From the NCBI RefSeq assembly GCF_002127325.2, contig NC_035437.2, forward strand, positions 171,412,000-171,475,999: DNA of 64,000 nt, read 5' to 3'. Source of the stretch: Helianthus annuus (taxonomy: Eukaryota > Streptophyta > Magnoliopsida > Asterales > Asteraceae). The position numbers and the translations under genes were made by a program. Shown piece by piece: positions 21,436-33,678 of the stretch (position 1 is the stretch's first letter; the number at the start of each line of letters is the position of its first letter). The notes beneath the pieces are model-generated. The model ran no database searches and was not told the origin of the DNA. It saw nothing but the letters and a program-made list of their open reading frames with translations.

Positions 21436-24255
21436 TCATACATAAGCATACTTGAGATGCTTTGGCAATACCTTCAACTCAACTTCCGGAGGCTCTACTA
21501 ATGACGGCTTCAGTTTAGTGTCAATGCTCTCCGGTAAGCTTTCAACTTGGTGCGTCCATGTCGGTTTTCCTTCTCTAACCGCAAGCACCTCCAAACTCTT
21601 TACTTCCTCGTCTATGCTTTGCTCCACCTCCACCTGTGACCTGTCAAACATATAACAATCCTCCATTGTGTTTTCCCCATAAACGACTGTGTCGCAAAGA
21701 GGTATACACGTGTCAACAATGTCTGCCATATAGCATTCATCATCAACTGGAGGGCTCATAAGTCCGGAAAAAACATGCAACCTCAACCTTCGGTTCCCAA
21801 ATGTCATGTCAACCGTTCCTGTTCTGCAATCAATTTGAGCATTTGCAGTTGCTAAGAACGGTCGACCCAAAATCACCGTAGGTTGTTTGGTTGGGTCCTT
21901 GGCCACATAATCAAGCACAAGAAAGTCCACCGGATAGTAAAAATCCTCGATTTTCACTATCACATCCGAAACAATTCCACGGGGTAGTTTGGGTGTCAAA
22001 TCGGCTAACACCACGGTGGTGTTTGATGATTGAAGTGGACCGAACTCGTATTGGTCATACAAACTACCCAGTAGAATGCTTACACTAGCACCAAGATCTA
22101 GAAGTGCCCGGTTGATTTTAAAATCGCCTACTTGAATTGAAATGATAGGCGCTCCCGGATCTTGGAGCTTAGGTGGGAGTGCACCCGAAAGAATCGAACT
22201 CATGTTTTCGGTTAAATCTATTTTTTTTGGAAATTTGTGAGTGCGTTTTTGGGTACACAAATCTTTCAAGTACTTAGCATACGACGGTACTTGTTTAATT
22301 GCATCCAAAAGAGGTAAGTTAATTTTGACTTGTTTGAAAATTTCCAACAACTCTTCTTGTTGTGGACCTCTTTTGTTTACAACTTTTTTCATGGGTCCCT
22401 TCAATGCTTCGGGATAAGGGGCGATATTAGCCTCCACACCCTTTTCCTTAGCCTTGGGGATGGGGATGGTCCCAACGGGTGGGTTATTTTTCTTTTTCAA
22501 ATCATTTTTATTTTGACCCGTTTGACCATCCTCACGCTCATCTTCACTCGCATCTTCCACCACCCCTTCAACAAATTGGGGTGATGGTGGTTTAACACCA
22601 TTATCTATGACTCGACCACTACGTAAAGAAATTTCATTTAAATGTACCTCACGTGTGTTTCTCGAGCTCGACCCTTGATGCTTAGGGTTTACCGTGGTGT
22701 CACTTGGAAGCTTCCCCATGCTTCCTTTTATTTGAGCCACTTCTTCCGCTAGTTGACCCACTTGCTTTGCCAATGCCTCATGTGCTTTGTCTCGAATCTC
22801 GTTTGTCTTCTTTATCTCTTTGACATCATTGTGAGTCTCTTTTATGTTGTTTTGAGATTCTTTTTGCATGTTTAGCAAAGCATCCATCTTGGCGCTCAAG
22901 TCATCGCCACCGGTTTGATTGTTCGACCCATTCCCGTTACCGCCTTGATTATTATAATTCTTTTGGTACCCACCTTGGTACCCTTGGTTGTAATTTCGTT
23001 GGTAACCTCCTTGGTTACCACCTTGACGGTTTTGATATGATGACCCACTTCCTCCTTGATTACCCGATTGGAAATTCGGGTTCATTTGATTTGAAGCGTT
23101 GCCATACCGAAAATTGGGGTGATTTCTCAAACCCGGATGGTAAGTATTGGAGTTCATGTCGTACTGTTTCCTATCTCCATATACTTGGTTGACTTCTTCA
23201 GTGTAACCACTCGACCCCGTTGGGCATTGATCGGTTGTATGCCCAATATCTCCACATTCTTCACAAACCGCAAACTGAACCGCATTTACCTCTTTCTTCT
23301 TTAGACGAGCCATTTCTCGCTCTAAAGAAGAGATTCGATCCTTGGAATCAAGATCGGGAAGTGACCGGGAAACTGGATGTCTCTTTGCTCTATCGGCCGA
23401 TTCTTTTTCTTTAGACCGCTTGCTCATCCTTTCCAAGAATTCCCAATCATCGTCTTCATGATTGCTCAAGAGTGTTCCATTGCTTGTTGACTCGAGACGA
23501 TTCCAAGTGGTGTCATCTAATCCCCGTACAAAACACTTCACCAACTCCCACTTTTCTATTTGGTGATGTGGGCATCTCCTCATCAACTCCTTGAATCGGG
23601 TAAATGCTTCATGTAAAGGTTCACTCGAAAGTTGACGAAACGACCGAATTTCATCTCTAGCATCGTCGGTCTTTGCCATAGAATAGTATTCATCCAAAAA
23701 TGCTTGTTGCATTTGTTCCCAAGTTCGAATACTGTTGGCCGGAAGTGTGAGGAACCACTGTTTTGCCTTGTCTTTCAACTAAAATTGAAATAACCGAAGC
23801 TTAACTTCCTCTAGTGCGAAATTGTGCCCCCCAATAGTATCACAAATGGAAGAGAACTTCGTTAAATGTGTGTATGGTTCATCATTGGACCTCCCATTGA
23901 AGTGAGGAAGTATGTTGATGTAATGCGGTTTACAATCAAACATCCTCCTTTCGCACACTATCGGAGAATTATTCTCGGTCACTATCGGTCGGAAACGGTC
24001 ATTCACTCCCCGTGGAGGTTGTTGACGACGTTGTGGACCGTTAACTTCTTGATCGACCGGTCTTCTATTATCCCGTCTTTCACCTCTTCGATCATCTCTT
24101 CAATCTTCCCTTCGATTATCCCTTGGGTTACCACCTCCCACGAAACGAGGAATCCGGTTAGGGTTTGCATTGTGGTTATTATAAAACCCATCATTCCGGT
24201 TCCGTTGGTTATTGTTTCGTGGTTGACGGTTGTTCCCATAACCATCATTAAAATT
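21436..24255 (-). pseudogene. Athila gag and protease, degraded
   Basis: Capsid-type gag with the motif LKDKAKQWFLTLPANSIRTW, a zinc knuckle (CEECGDIGHTTDQC, about residue 172 of the 780-residue frame), a Gly/Asn/Gln-rich linker, and an aspartic protease with DLGAS in place of the common DTGA, as is usual in Athila. The long frame is 23778-21436. Upstream gag is broken by a TAG at 23779-23781 and a shift near 24004. The N-terminus is missing: coding sequence runs directly into the LTR at 24256 with no leader. Confidence 0.9.
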
Positions 24256-25635
24256 TGATCGGAGTGTCGCGCTCCGGTCAAATGTAATATTTATAAGCCC
24301 AAATTACCCTTAACAATGTGTTAGTGGTAGTAAGGGGTCGATCCACGAAGAGTATGTGGTTTGTGTATGGATTTGACTGAATTATAAAGAATTGTCACAA
24401 TTATGAAGCTTGCTAAAGTGTTTTTGTATTTTTGTTTAATAAAAAGATGTGAATTTGAACTACTGGAATTGGATTAATTAATTAACAACTACTAATTAAC
24501 GATTGCAAGAAAATTGGATACTAGAACAATAATGATAAAAAGGAATCACACCCGGTTTCGGTAATTGCTAACCTAGGATTTCTACAAGTTTTAGTTTCAA
24601 CTCAAATGCATTTGATTAACGGATTTAGTGTACCGTGACTTAGGTGCTACTAACTATCAACGCCCCGAAGAACGGACAAAAAGACACTTTGTAATCAACA
24701 CAAGTAAATCCTAACAATGACAATGTACAATTACATATCACCGTTTCGCAAAGTCATAACTTTTAACATCGCTCGACAATTCACGAATTCGTAACAAATG
24801 TAATACTATTGTCAAGAGTTTCAAAAACCCAATACAAATTGTCACTAATATGAAACAAGAACAAATTGAAACCCTAAAATTAACAACTACCTACACCGGG
24901 GTGAAACCGAGATGATTAGCCGCTCATGGTTGATGCAACTTGATCACCGGATGTTTGGAATGCGGATGGATTCATCTTGAAGCTTGATTGGATGATTGGT
25001 GAATGATGAAGGTTGGTGATGGATGAATGGATTGATGGCTAGGGTTTGGAATCAAGATTGTGATATGATTCTTGATCTTGATTCGGGTGATTGATGTAGT
25101 AGGAGATGGAATGGTAGGTGAAAGATGGTTGGTTGTGGCTCCAAGAACAAGATTCAAACTCCAAAGAGTGTGTAACTTACGAATTGAATGCCCCCTCCTC
25201 CAATCAAAATCGATCTTAGCTCAAAACCCCAAAAATCTGCGTCAACCAAAATTACTGCCCGTCGCCGACGGGCCTGACCCCGTCGCCGACGGGTTCCCAA
25301 AAACCCACTTATGGCCGACGGCCAAATCATCTGGATACGGGCTTGTGTGCTTACGAGACTTTCTGGGGCCCGTCCGGGACGGGTATACCCCCGTCGCCGA
25401 CGACCTTTAGAGTACCAGTTTTCTGAACTTTGATCCTTGCACTCCCGGTTGATCCGTAACGCGTCCTGGTGCTCCGGTTTCCGACCCGGTGACTTGCAAT
25501 GCTCCCGAAAAGCCCTTAAACTCCATCAAACCTGCATAAACACAAATTTAATTAAAAGTAGGCCGTTCAAGATTAAAACTCATATAAAAACATAAAGTTA
25601 TACGATTACAAGCACGGGTTTTCAACCACGTATCA
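24256..25635 (-). repeat. 5' LTR of the Athila element
   Basis: 1380 bp, same length as 12037-13416, with about ten base differences seen by eye. In element sense it ends CCGATCA and is followed at once by gag sequence, with no PBS that I recognise. Confidence 0.93.
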
Positions 25636-25640
25636 CTAGG

Positions 25641-26646
25641 AGATCTAATTTATTAGAACTCATCCCTATCAACTCGCTGGCATCACAGGACATACTTCAT
25701 TTATCACTTTCATTGATGATTATTCTCGTTACATGTACTTGTATCTTATTAAGGAAAAGTCTGAATCTCTTAAAACTTTTAAAGATTATAAAGCTGAAGT
25801 TGAAAAGCAATTAGATCGTCAGATTAAAGTTGTGAGATCAGATAGAGGCGGTGAATATTATGGAAGACATACTGATGTGGGTCAAGCTCCTGGTCCATTT
25901 TATGAGTTTTGTAAGGGCCAGGGGATTGTGAACCAATACACCATGCCTGGTACACCTCAGCAGAATGGTGTCGTTGAACGAAGAAATCGTACCCTTATAA
26001 ACATGGTGCGTAGTATGTTAGCCAACACTAATTTACCATTATTCCTCTGGACTGAAGCGTTAAAAGCAGCTGTTCATATACTCAATAGAGTTCCTTCTAA
26101 GTCTGTCCCTAAAACTCCTTATGAACTTTGGACAAGAAGGAAACCGAGTCTTAAATATATGAAAGTATGGGGCTGCATTGCTGAAGCAAAACTCTATAAT
26201 CCTTTCCTAAAGAAACTTGACCCTAAAACAATTACCTGTTTCTTTATCGGGTATCCTGATCATTCGAAGGGTTATCGTTTCTATTGTCCTTCCCATGTCA
26301 CCCGTATTGTTGAAACCAAGCGTGCTGCGTTCCTAGAGGATTTCAAGGTCAGTGGGAGCAGTACCAACCCTTACGAAGAATTGCAAGAAGTACAAGACGC
26401 GGGGGGGGGGGGGGAGACTCGTCGCTTACCATTACTCCGTTTACTCCTCTTGTACCCCATGCAACAACTGCACCTGAAGCCACTGCACAAACTCCATCTC
26501 CACAATCAGAACCCATTATACCTCATAACGAAGGCACATCAAACGCTCAAAACCAAGACAACGCTGAACCCGATAATCAACTCAGGAGGTCATCTAGGCA
26601 AAGAAGGCCTACTAATTGGGATGATTATGTTACCTACCTGACTGAA
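25641..26646 (+). pseudogene. Copia integrase, continued after the Athila insertion
   Basis: Resumes the Copia polyprotein cut at 12036. Integrase signatures are [22 protein letters not shown] and [16 protein letters not shown]. The segment holding the first catalytic aspartate is missing, because coding sense jumps at about 25675-25690, so the D,D35E triad is incomplete. A run of fourteen G residues at 26401-26414 shifts the frame at the integrase-RT linker. The original frame resumes near 26580-26650. Confidence 0.9.
26401..26414 (+). repeat. Poly-G run (14 G) in Copia pol
   Basis: Fourteen consecutive G residues inside coding sequence. The frame after the run encodes a Leu/His-rich tail with no family resemblance, while a different frame keeps the usual Ser/Thr/Pro/Gln-rich linker, so the run has changed length. 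Confidence 0.8.
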
Positions 26647-27411
26647 ATGGATGCTGGAAAGCTCAATGATCCTATCTCTTATAATGAAGCCATTAGCAGT
26701 GATCAGTCTTCTGAATGGAATAAAGCAATGATTGATGAGCTTGAATCCATGAAGAAAAATGACGTTTGGGATTTGGTAGAATTACCTAACGGTGTCAAAC
26801 CTGTAGGTTGTAAATGGGTGTTCAAAACAAAACTGGATCCGAATGGGAACGTTGAACGCTACAAAGCGAGATTGGTTGCAAAGGGCTACACTCAGAAAGA
26901 GGGAATTGACTATCAAGAGACGTTTTCACCTGTCTCTCGTAAAGATTCATTAAGGATCGTTATGGCCCTAGTAGCTCATTTTGATTTAGAGCTGCATCAG
27001 ATGGACGTCAAAACTGCTTTCCTTAATGGAGACTTAGACGAAGATGTTTACATGAAACAACCTGAAGGCTTTAAACTTGAAGGTCAGGAGCATCTAGTCT
27101 GTAAGTTGAAGAAATCCATTTATGGGTTAAAACAAGCATCACGTCAATGGTACCTCAAGTTTGATGAAGTCATGAAGAGGCAAGGTTTTATGAAGAATCA
27201 AGTGGATCAATGCACCTACCTCAAGATGAGTGGGAGTAACTTTACTATACTTGTCCTTTACGTAGACGATATTCTATTGGCAAGTAATAGTTTAGACATG
27301 TTGCATGAGTCGAAGCGGTTACTCTCGCATAACTTCGACATGAAGGATCTCGGAGATGCTTCTTACGCATTGGCATCGAAATTCACCGAGATAGACACAA
27401 AGGGATCTTAG
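26647..27411 (+). pseudogene. Copia reverse transcriptase
   Basis: Typical Copia [32 protein letters not shown], the catalytic region [23 protein letters not shown] and [10 protein letters not shown] near residue 205. It is linked to RNase H at 27559-28248. Near 27365 the frame shifts, so the last 16 residues of the frame are out of register, and at least two stops follow before RNase H. Confidence 0.92.
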
Positions 27412-27558
27412 GATTGTCTCAGAAGACTTACATAGATCGTGTCCTTACACGTTACAACATGCAATAGTGCAAACCCTCCGTCGCTCCAGTAGTTAGTAGT
27501 TAAGGGAGATGTTTTCGGTTCATTCCAGTGTCCGACAACAGAGGTTGAAAAGGAGCAA

Positions 27559-28248
27559 ATGAGCCAGATACCTTACGCGTCAGTAGTCGGGAGCCTGATG
27601 TATGCTCAAGTCTGTACTCGCCCATATATCGCTTATATTGCTGGAATGCTAGGCCGTTATCAGACTAATCCTGGCCTAGATCACTGGAAAGCAGCTAAGA
27701 AGGTCCTTAGATATCTGCAAGGGACGAAAGACTATAAACTGACTTATAGAATAAGTGATCACTTAGAAGTGGTAGGTTATGCTGATTCTGACTTTGCCAA
27801 ATGCAAAGATGACAAGAAATCCACTTCGGGCTACATCTTTATGTTAGCAGGTGGACCTATCTCATGGAAGAGTCATAAACAACAGTTAACTACAACTTCC
27901 ACAATGATGGCAGAATACATTGCTGTTTACAACGCAACCTGTCATGGAATGTTGCTTAGAAATCTGATCACTGGACTCAAAATCGTTAATTCCATTTCTA
28001 GACCATTGAAGCTTTACTGTGATAACTCAGCTGCCGTTAGTTTCTCGAACAGTAACAGTTCGACTGGAGCTGGTTTATATCTCGATACAAAATATTTGTT
28101 CGTACATGAACGAGTTAAGGAAAATAATCTTTGTATTGAGTATATTAGTACTAAAGATATGCTTGCGGATCCGATGACTAAAGGTCTCCCACCTAAAGTT
28201 TTCGAAGAACATGTATCGTATATGGGACTTACTAAAGACCTTATTTAA
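27559..28248 (+). pseudogene. Copia RNase H domain and C-terminus
   Basis: Contains the RT-RNase H connection (IPYASVVGSLMYAQVCTRP), the RNase H core (VVGYADSDFAKCKDDKKSTS, the MMAEYIAV segment, LYCDNSAAV) and the usual end ISTKDMLADPMTKGLP. The His-Arg-Gln linker typical of TKHI is changed to DTKYLFVHE. It ends 327 bp before the 3' LTR. This frame is intact but cut off from RT by upstream damage. Confidence 0.92.
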
Positions 28249-28574
28249 TGGCATATTGTACTAGCTTATGTTTTAATTAATAAAATTTCCTCAGTTTGAT
28301 TTTGTATGTCTCTAACATATGTTCTGCCGGTGTAATGACATATAGACAAATATAAATACAAATCAGACGCTAAAGGGCTTATAAGTATTTTGATCATAAC
28401 TATTAGGTTTTAAATTGAGGCTATAGTATGATTAATGGGGGTCCTGAGTCGAATGATGATTCAACGACTGTATTTCTCTGCTATAGTTCTTGGTTTAAGG
28501 CTAAAATGAGTGTTAACTCCTGGCCAGGCTCATCTAATACTCATGATAAATGATTACTCGGCTAAGTGGGAGAA

Positions 28575-29017
28575 TGTGAGATTAAATATATTATTAATAT
28601 AATATTTAATCTTTTAGCCATTATAATCATTTATATTCTATTAGATCAAAATATATTAATAACCTATTAATAATTAGTTGGTAATTGTTGATGGACCATA
28701 TTACCCTTATTAACTAATTAGGTTTCCTCTTGGGTGTATATATAAGGAGATTATTAGAGAGTTTAAGGGTTAGACAAGTTACACAATTCACACAACCCTC
28801 ATAACATCATTCTCGGCTCTCTCTCCATAACCAATTCTCTCCCTAGTCTCGGTTTCATCACCATCATAATCTTACACCCTAAGGAGGAACCAGATCATCC
28901 TGACAAGTATGTCGAACTCAATGGCTGCATCTCTGACTGGATTCTCTGCTGGCCTGTCTGCTGTAACAGGTATTATTTACATGTTTTCCATTATGTTTAA
29001 ACAGAACTGATCCAACA
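28575..29017 (+). repeat. 3' LTR of the Copia element
   Basis: 443 bp, preceded by a purine-rich AAGTGGGAGAA tract that serves as PPT, and followed by the GATTA duplication. It differs from the 5' LTR at about five positions. Confidence 0.93.
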
Positions 29018-29874
29018 GATTATTGTTAATTTGGTGGACTTGTTAGTAATTTGATCTTGTTGAGTCAATACTCCTGATCTTAGTGGGCTTGTTTAGTTGG
29101 GTTTTTTTGGATTGTTTTACGTGGGGTTTTATTTATTTACTAGAATAATTCATAATTTGACATTTTTCAGAGAAATTCACGAATACTTCTATATTCTTTT
29201 GTCTGCATGGGTTACTGTTAATTTGGTGGAATTGTGCACAATTTGATCTTAGTGAGTGATGAGTCATGTAGTCTTGTTTAATTGATAATTTATTGAGAAG
29301 GCTTGTTTACAATTTTATAGTTATCTACATGGGTTTTTGTTTATTTGCTAGAAGTTTCCATAATTTGAGCTTCGTTACTAGTTATTGCTTTTTGACCTGC
29401 AAATTTAGTGGTGTTAATTTTGTCCAACAATAAATTAGCATAAAGCAATTTTTTTATGTATTTGGCAGCGATAAGAGATATTATTGCGCAAGACATATAA
29501 TGGAATCATGGAGAAGAACATAGCATGACATTAGTTTGTTATTCTTGTGTATTTTTGTGTTTTTTAGCAATCTGAATGTAATATTGTTATGGTCTAATTA
29601 GGAAATTATAAAATATGTAAACGTATTTTATGTTATGTGTTTTGTAAAATTAAATAAGCTAAACCAAACACTTTTTTAAATGATGTATTTTTTGGTTATT
29701 TTACATGAATAGCCTAAACCAAACACCTTGTAAAAAATTACTTATTGACTTATTTGCTTATAAGATAACCCAAACACTTTTTTAGAAACTCTTTTTCAAA
29801 AAGCTATAAGTTAATAAGTCCTTTTAACAAAAAGTCTTTTTCAACTTAAACAAGCTAACCCAAACACACCCTAA

Positions 29875-31396
29875 GTCTCGTATTTTTTAATGGTTTAACA
29901 TTAAGCTTTTTTAAAAGGCCAACGTCCTCATTAGTCATGGCTGGTTTCCTTCAGGCCACTGTCGTTAAGTCAAAATATGCGTATTTCATATTAGTTCGTG
30001 TCGAGTTTTAGTGTGATAAATATGTCAATTCGTTATTGTTTAGACACTTATAATGTGTGATGTTTTGTGGTTTAAATAGGTGAATAAAGGTTAATCGAGA
30101 GAATAGAGATTGAAAATGTATTCGTCGGGTTAATGTAAGCTGCAAAATCAAGAGAAAATCAATTGAACGAGGCCGCGGCACGCGGATGATGTTTGTATTT
30201 ATGCCATGACCCGCCTGGGAATATCAAATCATGTCGGTTAATTATGAGACGTAACAGTCAAGGTGATGACCCCCGCGACACGCGGGGGTGTTTGTTGTCT
30301 GGCTCCACAACCCGCTGGAGGCAACCAATATACGTCGTTCGTTATTTAAGGAAGTCGGTCAAGGGCAAGCCCCCGCGACAGGCGGGGGTGTTTGTGTGAT
30401 TTGCCGTGACGTGCAGCCATAGTCCAGATGCGGGAATTATTATAAAACGGTCGAAACATGTTAGTTAGGTCACCACTTCTCATTCAATTGTTCTCACCCG
30501 TCATACATCAAAGTCATAGACAAATTTAGGGATTATTCATCATTATTCAAACTATTCAATGGAATATAAGCAACTAGGGATGACAACCGAAGCTGTGAAG
30601 ACCACCATGCGCGGCTAAACTACTCGTGACTTCCGCCTGGATGAACGTTTGCCCGGTTTGATGTATTTATTTGTTTTCTGATTCGTAAAACTAGTATATC
30701 TTGACTATTTGTGTTGGATTTATGAAACGTTTATTTATATTTGAATTATTTGTCGTTTATCAAGCGTATTAGCAACATACTTGTGTTGTTAGCGGATTGA
30801 TAATTTGGTGGGTAATTGATATACTTAAGCGGGTTATGAGATTGCATGGTGCATATAAAAAATTATCTCTAGTAACTAATCAAATTCATTAATTCCAAGG
30901 CCATGTTTATGTGGTGTTTTGAATCAGTAAACGGATTTTTATGTTAAAATGGGTATTCTAAATTCCGAGTGGAGGTTACTTCCTCTCATCTTGATAACAC
31001 TTTTCGTGACAAATCGTGTTTTCTTTACAATCAATTAAACAAACCCCCAAGTTAGATAATTTTAGTTCTAGTTAAATCTTCTACACGAACCACAAATTCC
31101 CCGTGGATACGGTACCCTACGTGCGCTATCTACGTACTTTAATTAGGTTTTTGATTGACCTTTACGACAGTCATCAACCACCATTTCAAGTTTGAGTCTG
31201 AAACCCTGAGACTACTTTTTTGCTTTATTATCACTAACAAAAGAACTCAACTAAAAAAACTAGTTTTTTAAGATGAGTTATATACTTATATTTGGGTTGT
31301 AACATATTTAGACTTAAAATTTGTTATGTTTTATAAACTAAGTAAGTTTGTAATTTTGTATAAAAAAAACATTTAAACTAATCTCATACTGTCACA
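29875..31396. other. Intergenic DNA with no recognised gene
   Basis: Apart from the GC-hairpin repeats at 30170-30400, this stretch is AT-rich and non-coding. The phrase around 31081-31130 (CCCCGTGGATACGGTACCCT) resembles sequence often seen in retrotransposon untranslated regions, so parts may be old element remains. Confidence 0.4.
30170..30400. repeat. Three diverged ~100-bp repeats with GC hairpins
   Basis: The core CCCCGCGACACGCGGGG, followed by TGTTTGT, occurs at 30271 and, with one change, at 30371. A weaker version lies near 30173. The spacers also align (an ACCCGC-TGG block, a TATACGTCGTTCG-like block, GTCAAGG). Each core can form a GC-rich stem. An open frame across it is not supported as a gene. 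Confidence 0.65.
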
Positions 31397-31399
31397 TTA

Positions 31400-31738
31400 G
31401 GGTGGGGGTATGGTTAATCACTTTAGGATGATTGAGTGATTATCTACCCAATAATATTATGCCATGTCAACGCTACATTCCACTCCCCATTTTGCACTCA
31501 ATCGGGGGGGGGGGGGTATGGTTAATCACTCTAGGGTGCTTGAGTTATATATTTTTGATTGGTTGTTTTCTCCTCTCTCTCTCTCTCTCCTCCATCACTC
31601 CTTCTCCACTTCGGTGAATACTCCACGATTTCTCACCCTCTCTCCTACTCAAACACCCTAACTCAATCATGGGGGTATGGTCACCGATCGGTGACACCCA
31701 CTCAATCACCCGCTCACCGAAGATTATACCCCCCACCC
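31400..31738. mobile_element. PIF/Harbinger-type MITE, 339 bp
   Basis: The ends are GGGTGGGGGTATGG and the complement of GGGTGGGGGGTAT, with TTA duplications at 31397-31399 and 31739-31741. The first 20 bases of the left end recur internally at about 31504-31530 after a 13-G run, as if a second copy or a template switch were involved. A CT microsatellite lies near 31575-31590. Confidence 0.7.
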
Positions 31739-31741
31739 TTA

Positions 31742-33269
31742 CCTTGTCTCTAATGTTTCCGGTTACTGTTGGGTTCAGGCTCGTTATCCATCTCTAGCTC
31801 ATCCCCGACATCAAGGTCCCACCAAGATTTGCTTGTAACAACAAACAAGTAACGGTCTAGACTATTTTTTATATGTTAATATCATGTAAACATATACCAA
31901 GAGTAAGTAGGTTGATGTCTCATAAACTTTACTATATAAATGTCACAACATAAGTTCTCTACCAAGTTCATAGTGTTTTATATTTATAGAACAAAAGAAA
32001 AGGAACACTTTGTATATGTACAACAACAATTGCGAAGTTTGATCAAAAGTTTTGTGGGGGCAGAAAGTCACGGGATGCAAGTTTTTTTCCTATCGCTACG
32101 TTTCGGTTTATATGTTCAGGTCGACGATTCAGTTCAGATCGGGTCAAACAATAATAACTCGAAATATCTAATTAGTGGAGAGTTCAAATGTGAAAAATTA
32201 TTTGTAAGAAGAAGAAAAAATAATTTTTAACCAATAAGAATGCTTTATTTTGCTTGATTTAATATTTGTATTTAATATTATTGTAAAGGTATATTGGTAA
32301 ACTTAAATTGATCATTAATTAGAGGGTGTTTGAGATTACGTTTTGAAGTGATTATTTGATTATTGCATTTGTAAAACATAAATAATCTAAAAAAATGTTT
32401 GGATGAAAAAGCGATTATCTGCCTCCAAAACGCAGTTTTGGAAACGCAAAATCTATTTTGAAAACGCAACACCAAACTCCCGGTTAGTAGTCTTCCTCTT
32501 TAATTAAATACATTAAATCTGTAACTTATTTTCAAATATATATATATATATATATATATTTTAAAAAATAATAATTTAGAATGTCAGATAAGTTACGAGA
32601 TGTGTAGGATAAATTACGAGTTGTGTATAATGAATTTCGATATGTGTAGGATAAATTTCAATATGTGGAGGATAAATTTCGAAATGTGTAGAATAAATTT
32701 TGATGTGTGTAGGCAAAAAATTTTATTGTGGAGAATGATAGTATTTATGTCTAATTATTTAGTCAAAGATAATAATAAATAAGATGGAAAAAAACTATTT
32801 GATGTTTTACAATTTTACCCTTTGTTCTTTTTGTGCTCAATTAATTTTTCTTCTTAAATGAACCTCCCATATCTAATTAATCTTCATTCATTCAAACTTC
32901 AAATGACCGTTCTTACACATTAAAAAAAACTGAATATTGTTTAACAAACATAGAACTAAAATATTTATGATGATGCGAGAGAAATGGTAAGTATCTAAAA
33001 GACGAATTAATAGGCAAAATAATTGGTTAGGGGGTTTATATTTATAAAAATTTCGGACGGTAATCAAAATATTAAACATTCTAACCAAATCGTTAGCGAG
33101 GATCGGGGCACCCGCCCCTTGTAAGCTACGCCCTTGTATTGTAGTACATCAGTACAAGTGCTTGACAAATACGCGACATAATCAACATATATACACATAT
33201 TAATAAGTAATTTATTTATAAAAGTTTTATATTCATAGTATATAAATGACTATTTTTTGAGTGAATTAA
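31742..33269. other. AT-rich intergenic DNA with small repeats
   Basis: No gene is recognised. It holds a possible short MITE at about 32322-32483 (GAGGGTGTTTGAG and CAAACTCCCGG with TTA on both sides), a (TA)n run at about 32537-32561, and a short tandem repeat at 32590-32712. Confidence 0.5.
32590..32712. repeat. Tandem repeat, about 21-22 bp unit
   Basis: Five or six copies of a unit like GATAAATTTCGATATGTGTAG. A Met/Cys/Arg/Ile/Asn-rich frame over it comes from the repeat period. Confidence 0.75.
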
Positions 33270-33612
33270 TAAACACTCAAAAAATGGCTACAATTTAAGG
33301 AATGTGTTTAGTGACGACATCAGATTCCTAATTGATGGAGAAAGGTCTGGTGGCAAGAAAAGCTGCTGCCAGGAGGTTGTCAAGTGTTTTTGCTCGACGA
33401 TTCAATTCTTGGTTGGTTGGTTTGGCCCTTGTAACAGTAACTCGAATCCTAGCCCGGTATATCCCATTTTAGTTTTACACCATTGTGAACCTTACGCCTT
33501 TTTTACTATTTGATCGAGGTTCTCGGCATTGAAAAATCTTCGTAAACTAAGTCACACGTGTATATGTTGACATTTAAGAGATATACAATCAAGAAAATCA
33601 AGAGCAATTGTG

Positions 33613-33678
<66 letters not shown>

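Larger units (their letters stand above)
12037..25635 (-). mobile_element. Athila-type Ty3/Gypsy retrotransposon
   Basis: A minus-strand element with 1380-bp LTRs and CTAGG duplications at 12032-12036 and 25636-25640. Reading the minus strand, the order is LTR, gag, protease, RT, RNase H, integrase, an extra ORF, a long untranslated region, PPT, LTR. Gag and extra-ORF features place it in the Athila lineage. I count about ten substitutions and no indels between LTRs, so it is young. However, it carries several stops and frameshifts, and the usual leader with PBS is missing. Confidence 0.93.
8688..29017 (+). mobile_element. Ty1/Copia retrotransposon, interrupted by an Athila element
   Basis: Both 443-bp LTRs, a PBS, gag, integrase, RT and RNase H in Copia order, and a GATTA duplication (8683-8687 and 29018-29022) define a whole element of about 6.7 kb once the 13.6-kb Athila insertion is removed. 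It is inactive: stops, frameshifts and a deletion around the first integrase aspartate are seen. The LTRs differ at about five sites by eye. Confidence 0.93.
8409..29871. mobile_element. TIR DNA element split by the Copia nest (about 1.1 kb without it)
   Basis: The left end GAGGGTGTGTGGG and the right end CCCAAACACACCC are imperfect inverted repeats with TAA at 8406-8408 and 29872-29874. Subterminal TAAGTTAATAAGT and CTTTTTCAAAAAG motifs are also inverted. The sequence either side of the Copia insertion joins naturally: the restored phrase around the target GATTA is repeated in variant form at about 29200-29250. No transposase was seen, so it is non-autonomous. Confidence 0.65.

Noticed and set aside
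30193..30399. 68-residue Arg-rich frame
   Set aside because: It spans the GC-hairpin repeats and is explained by their composition.
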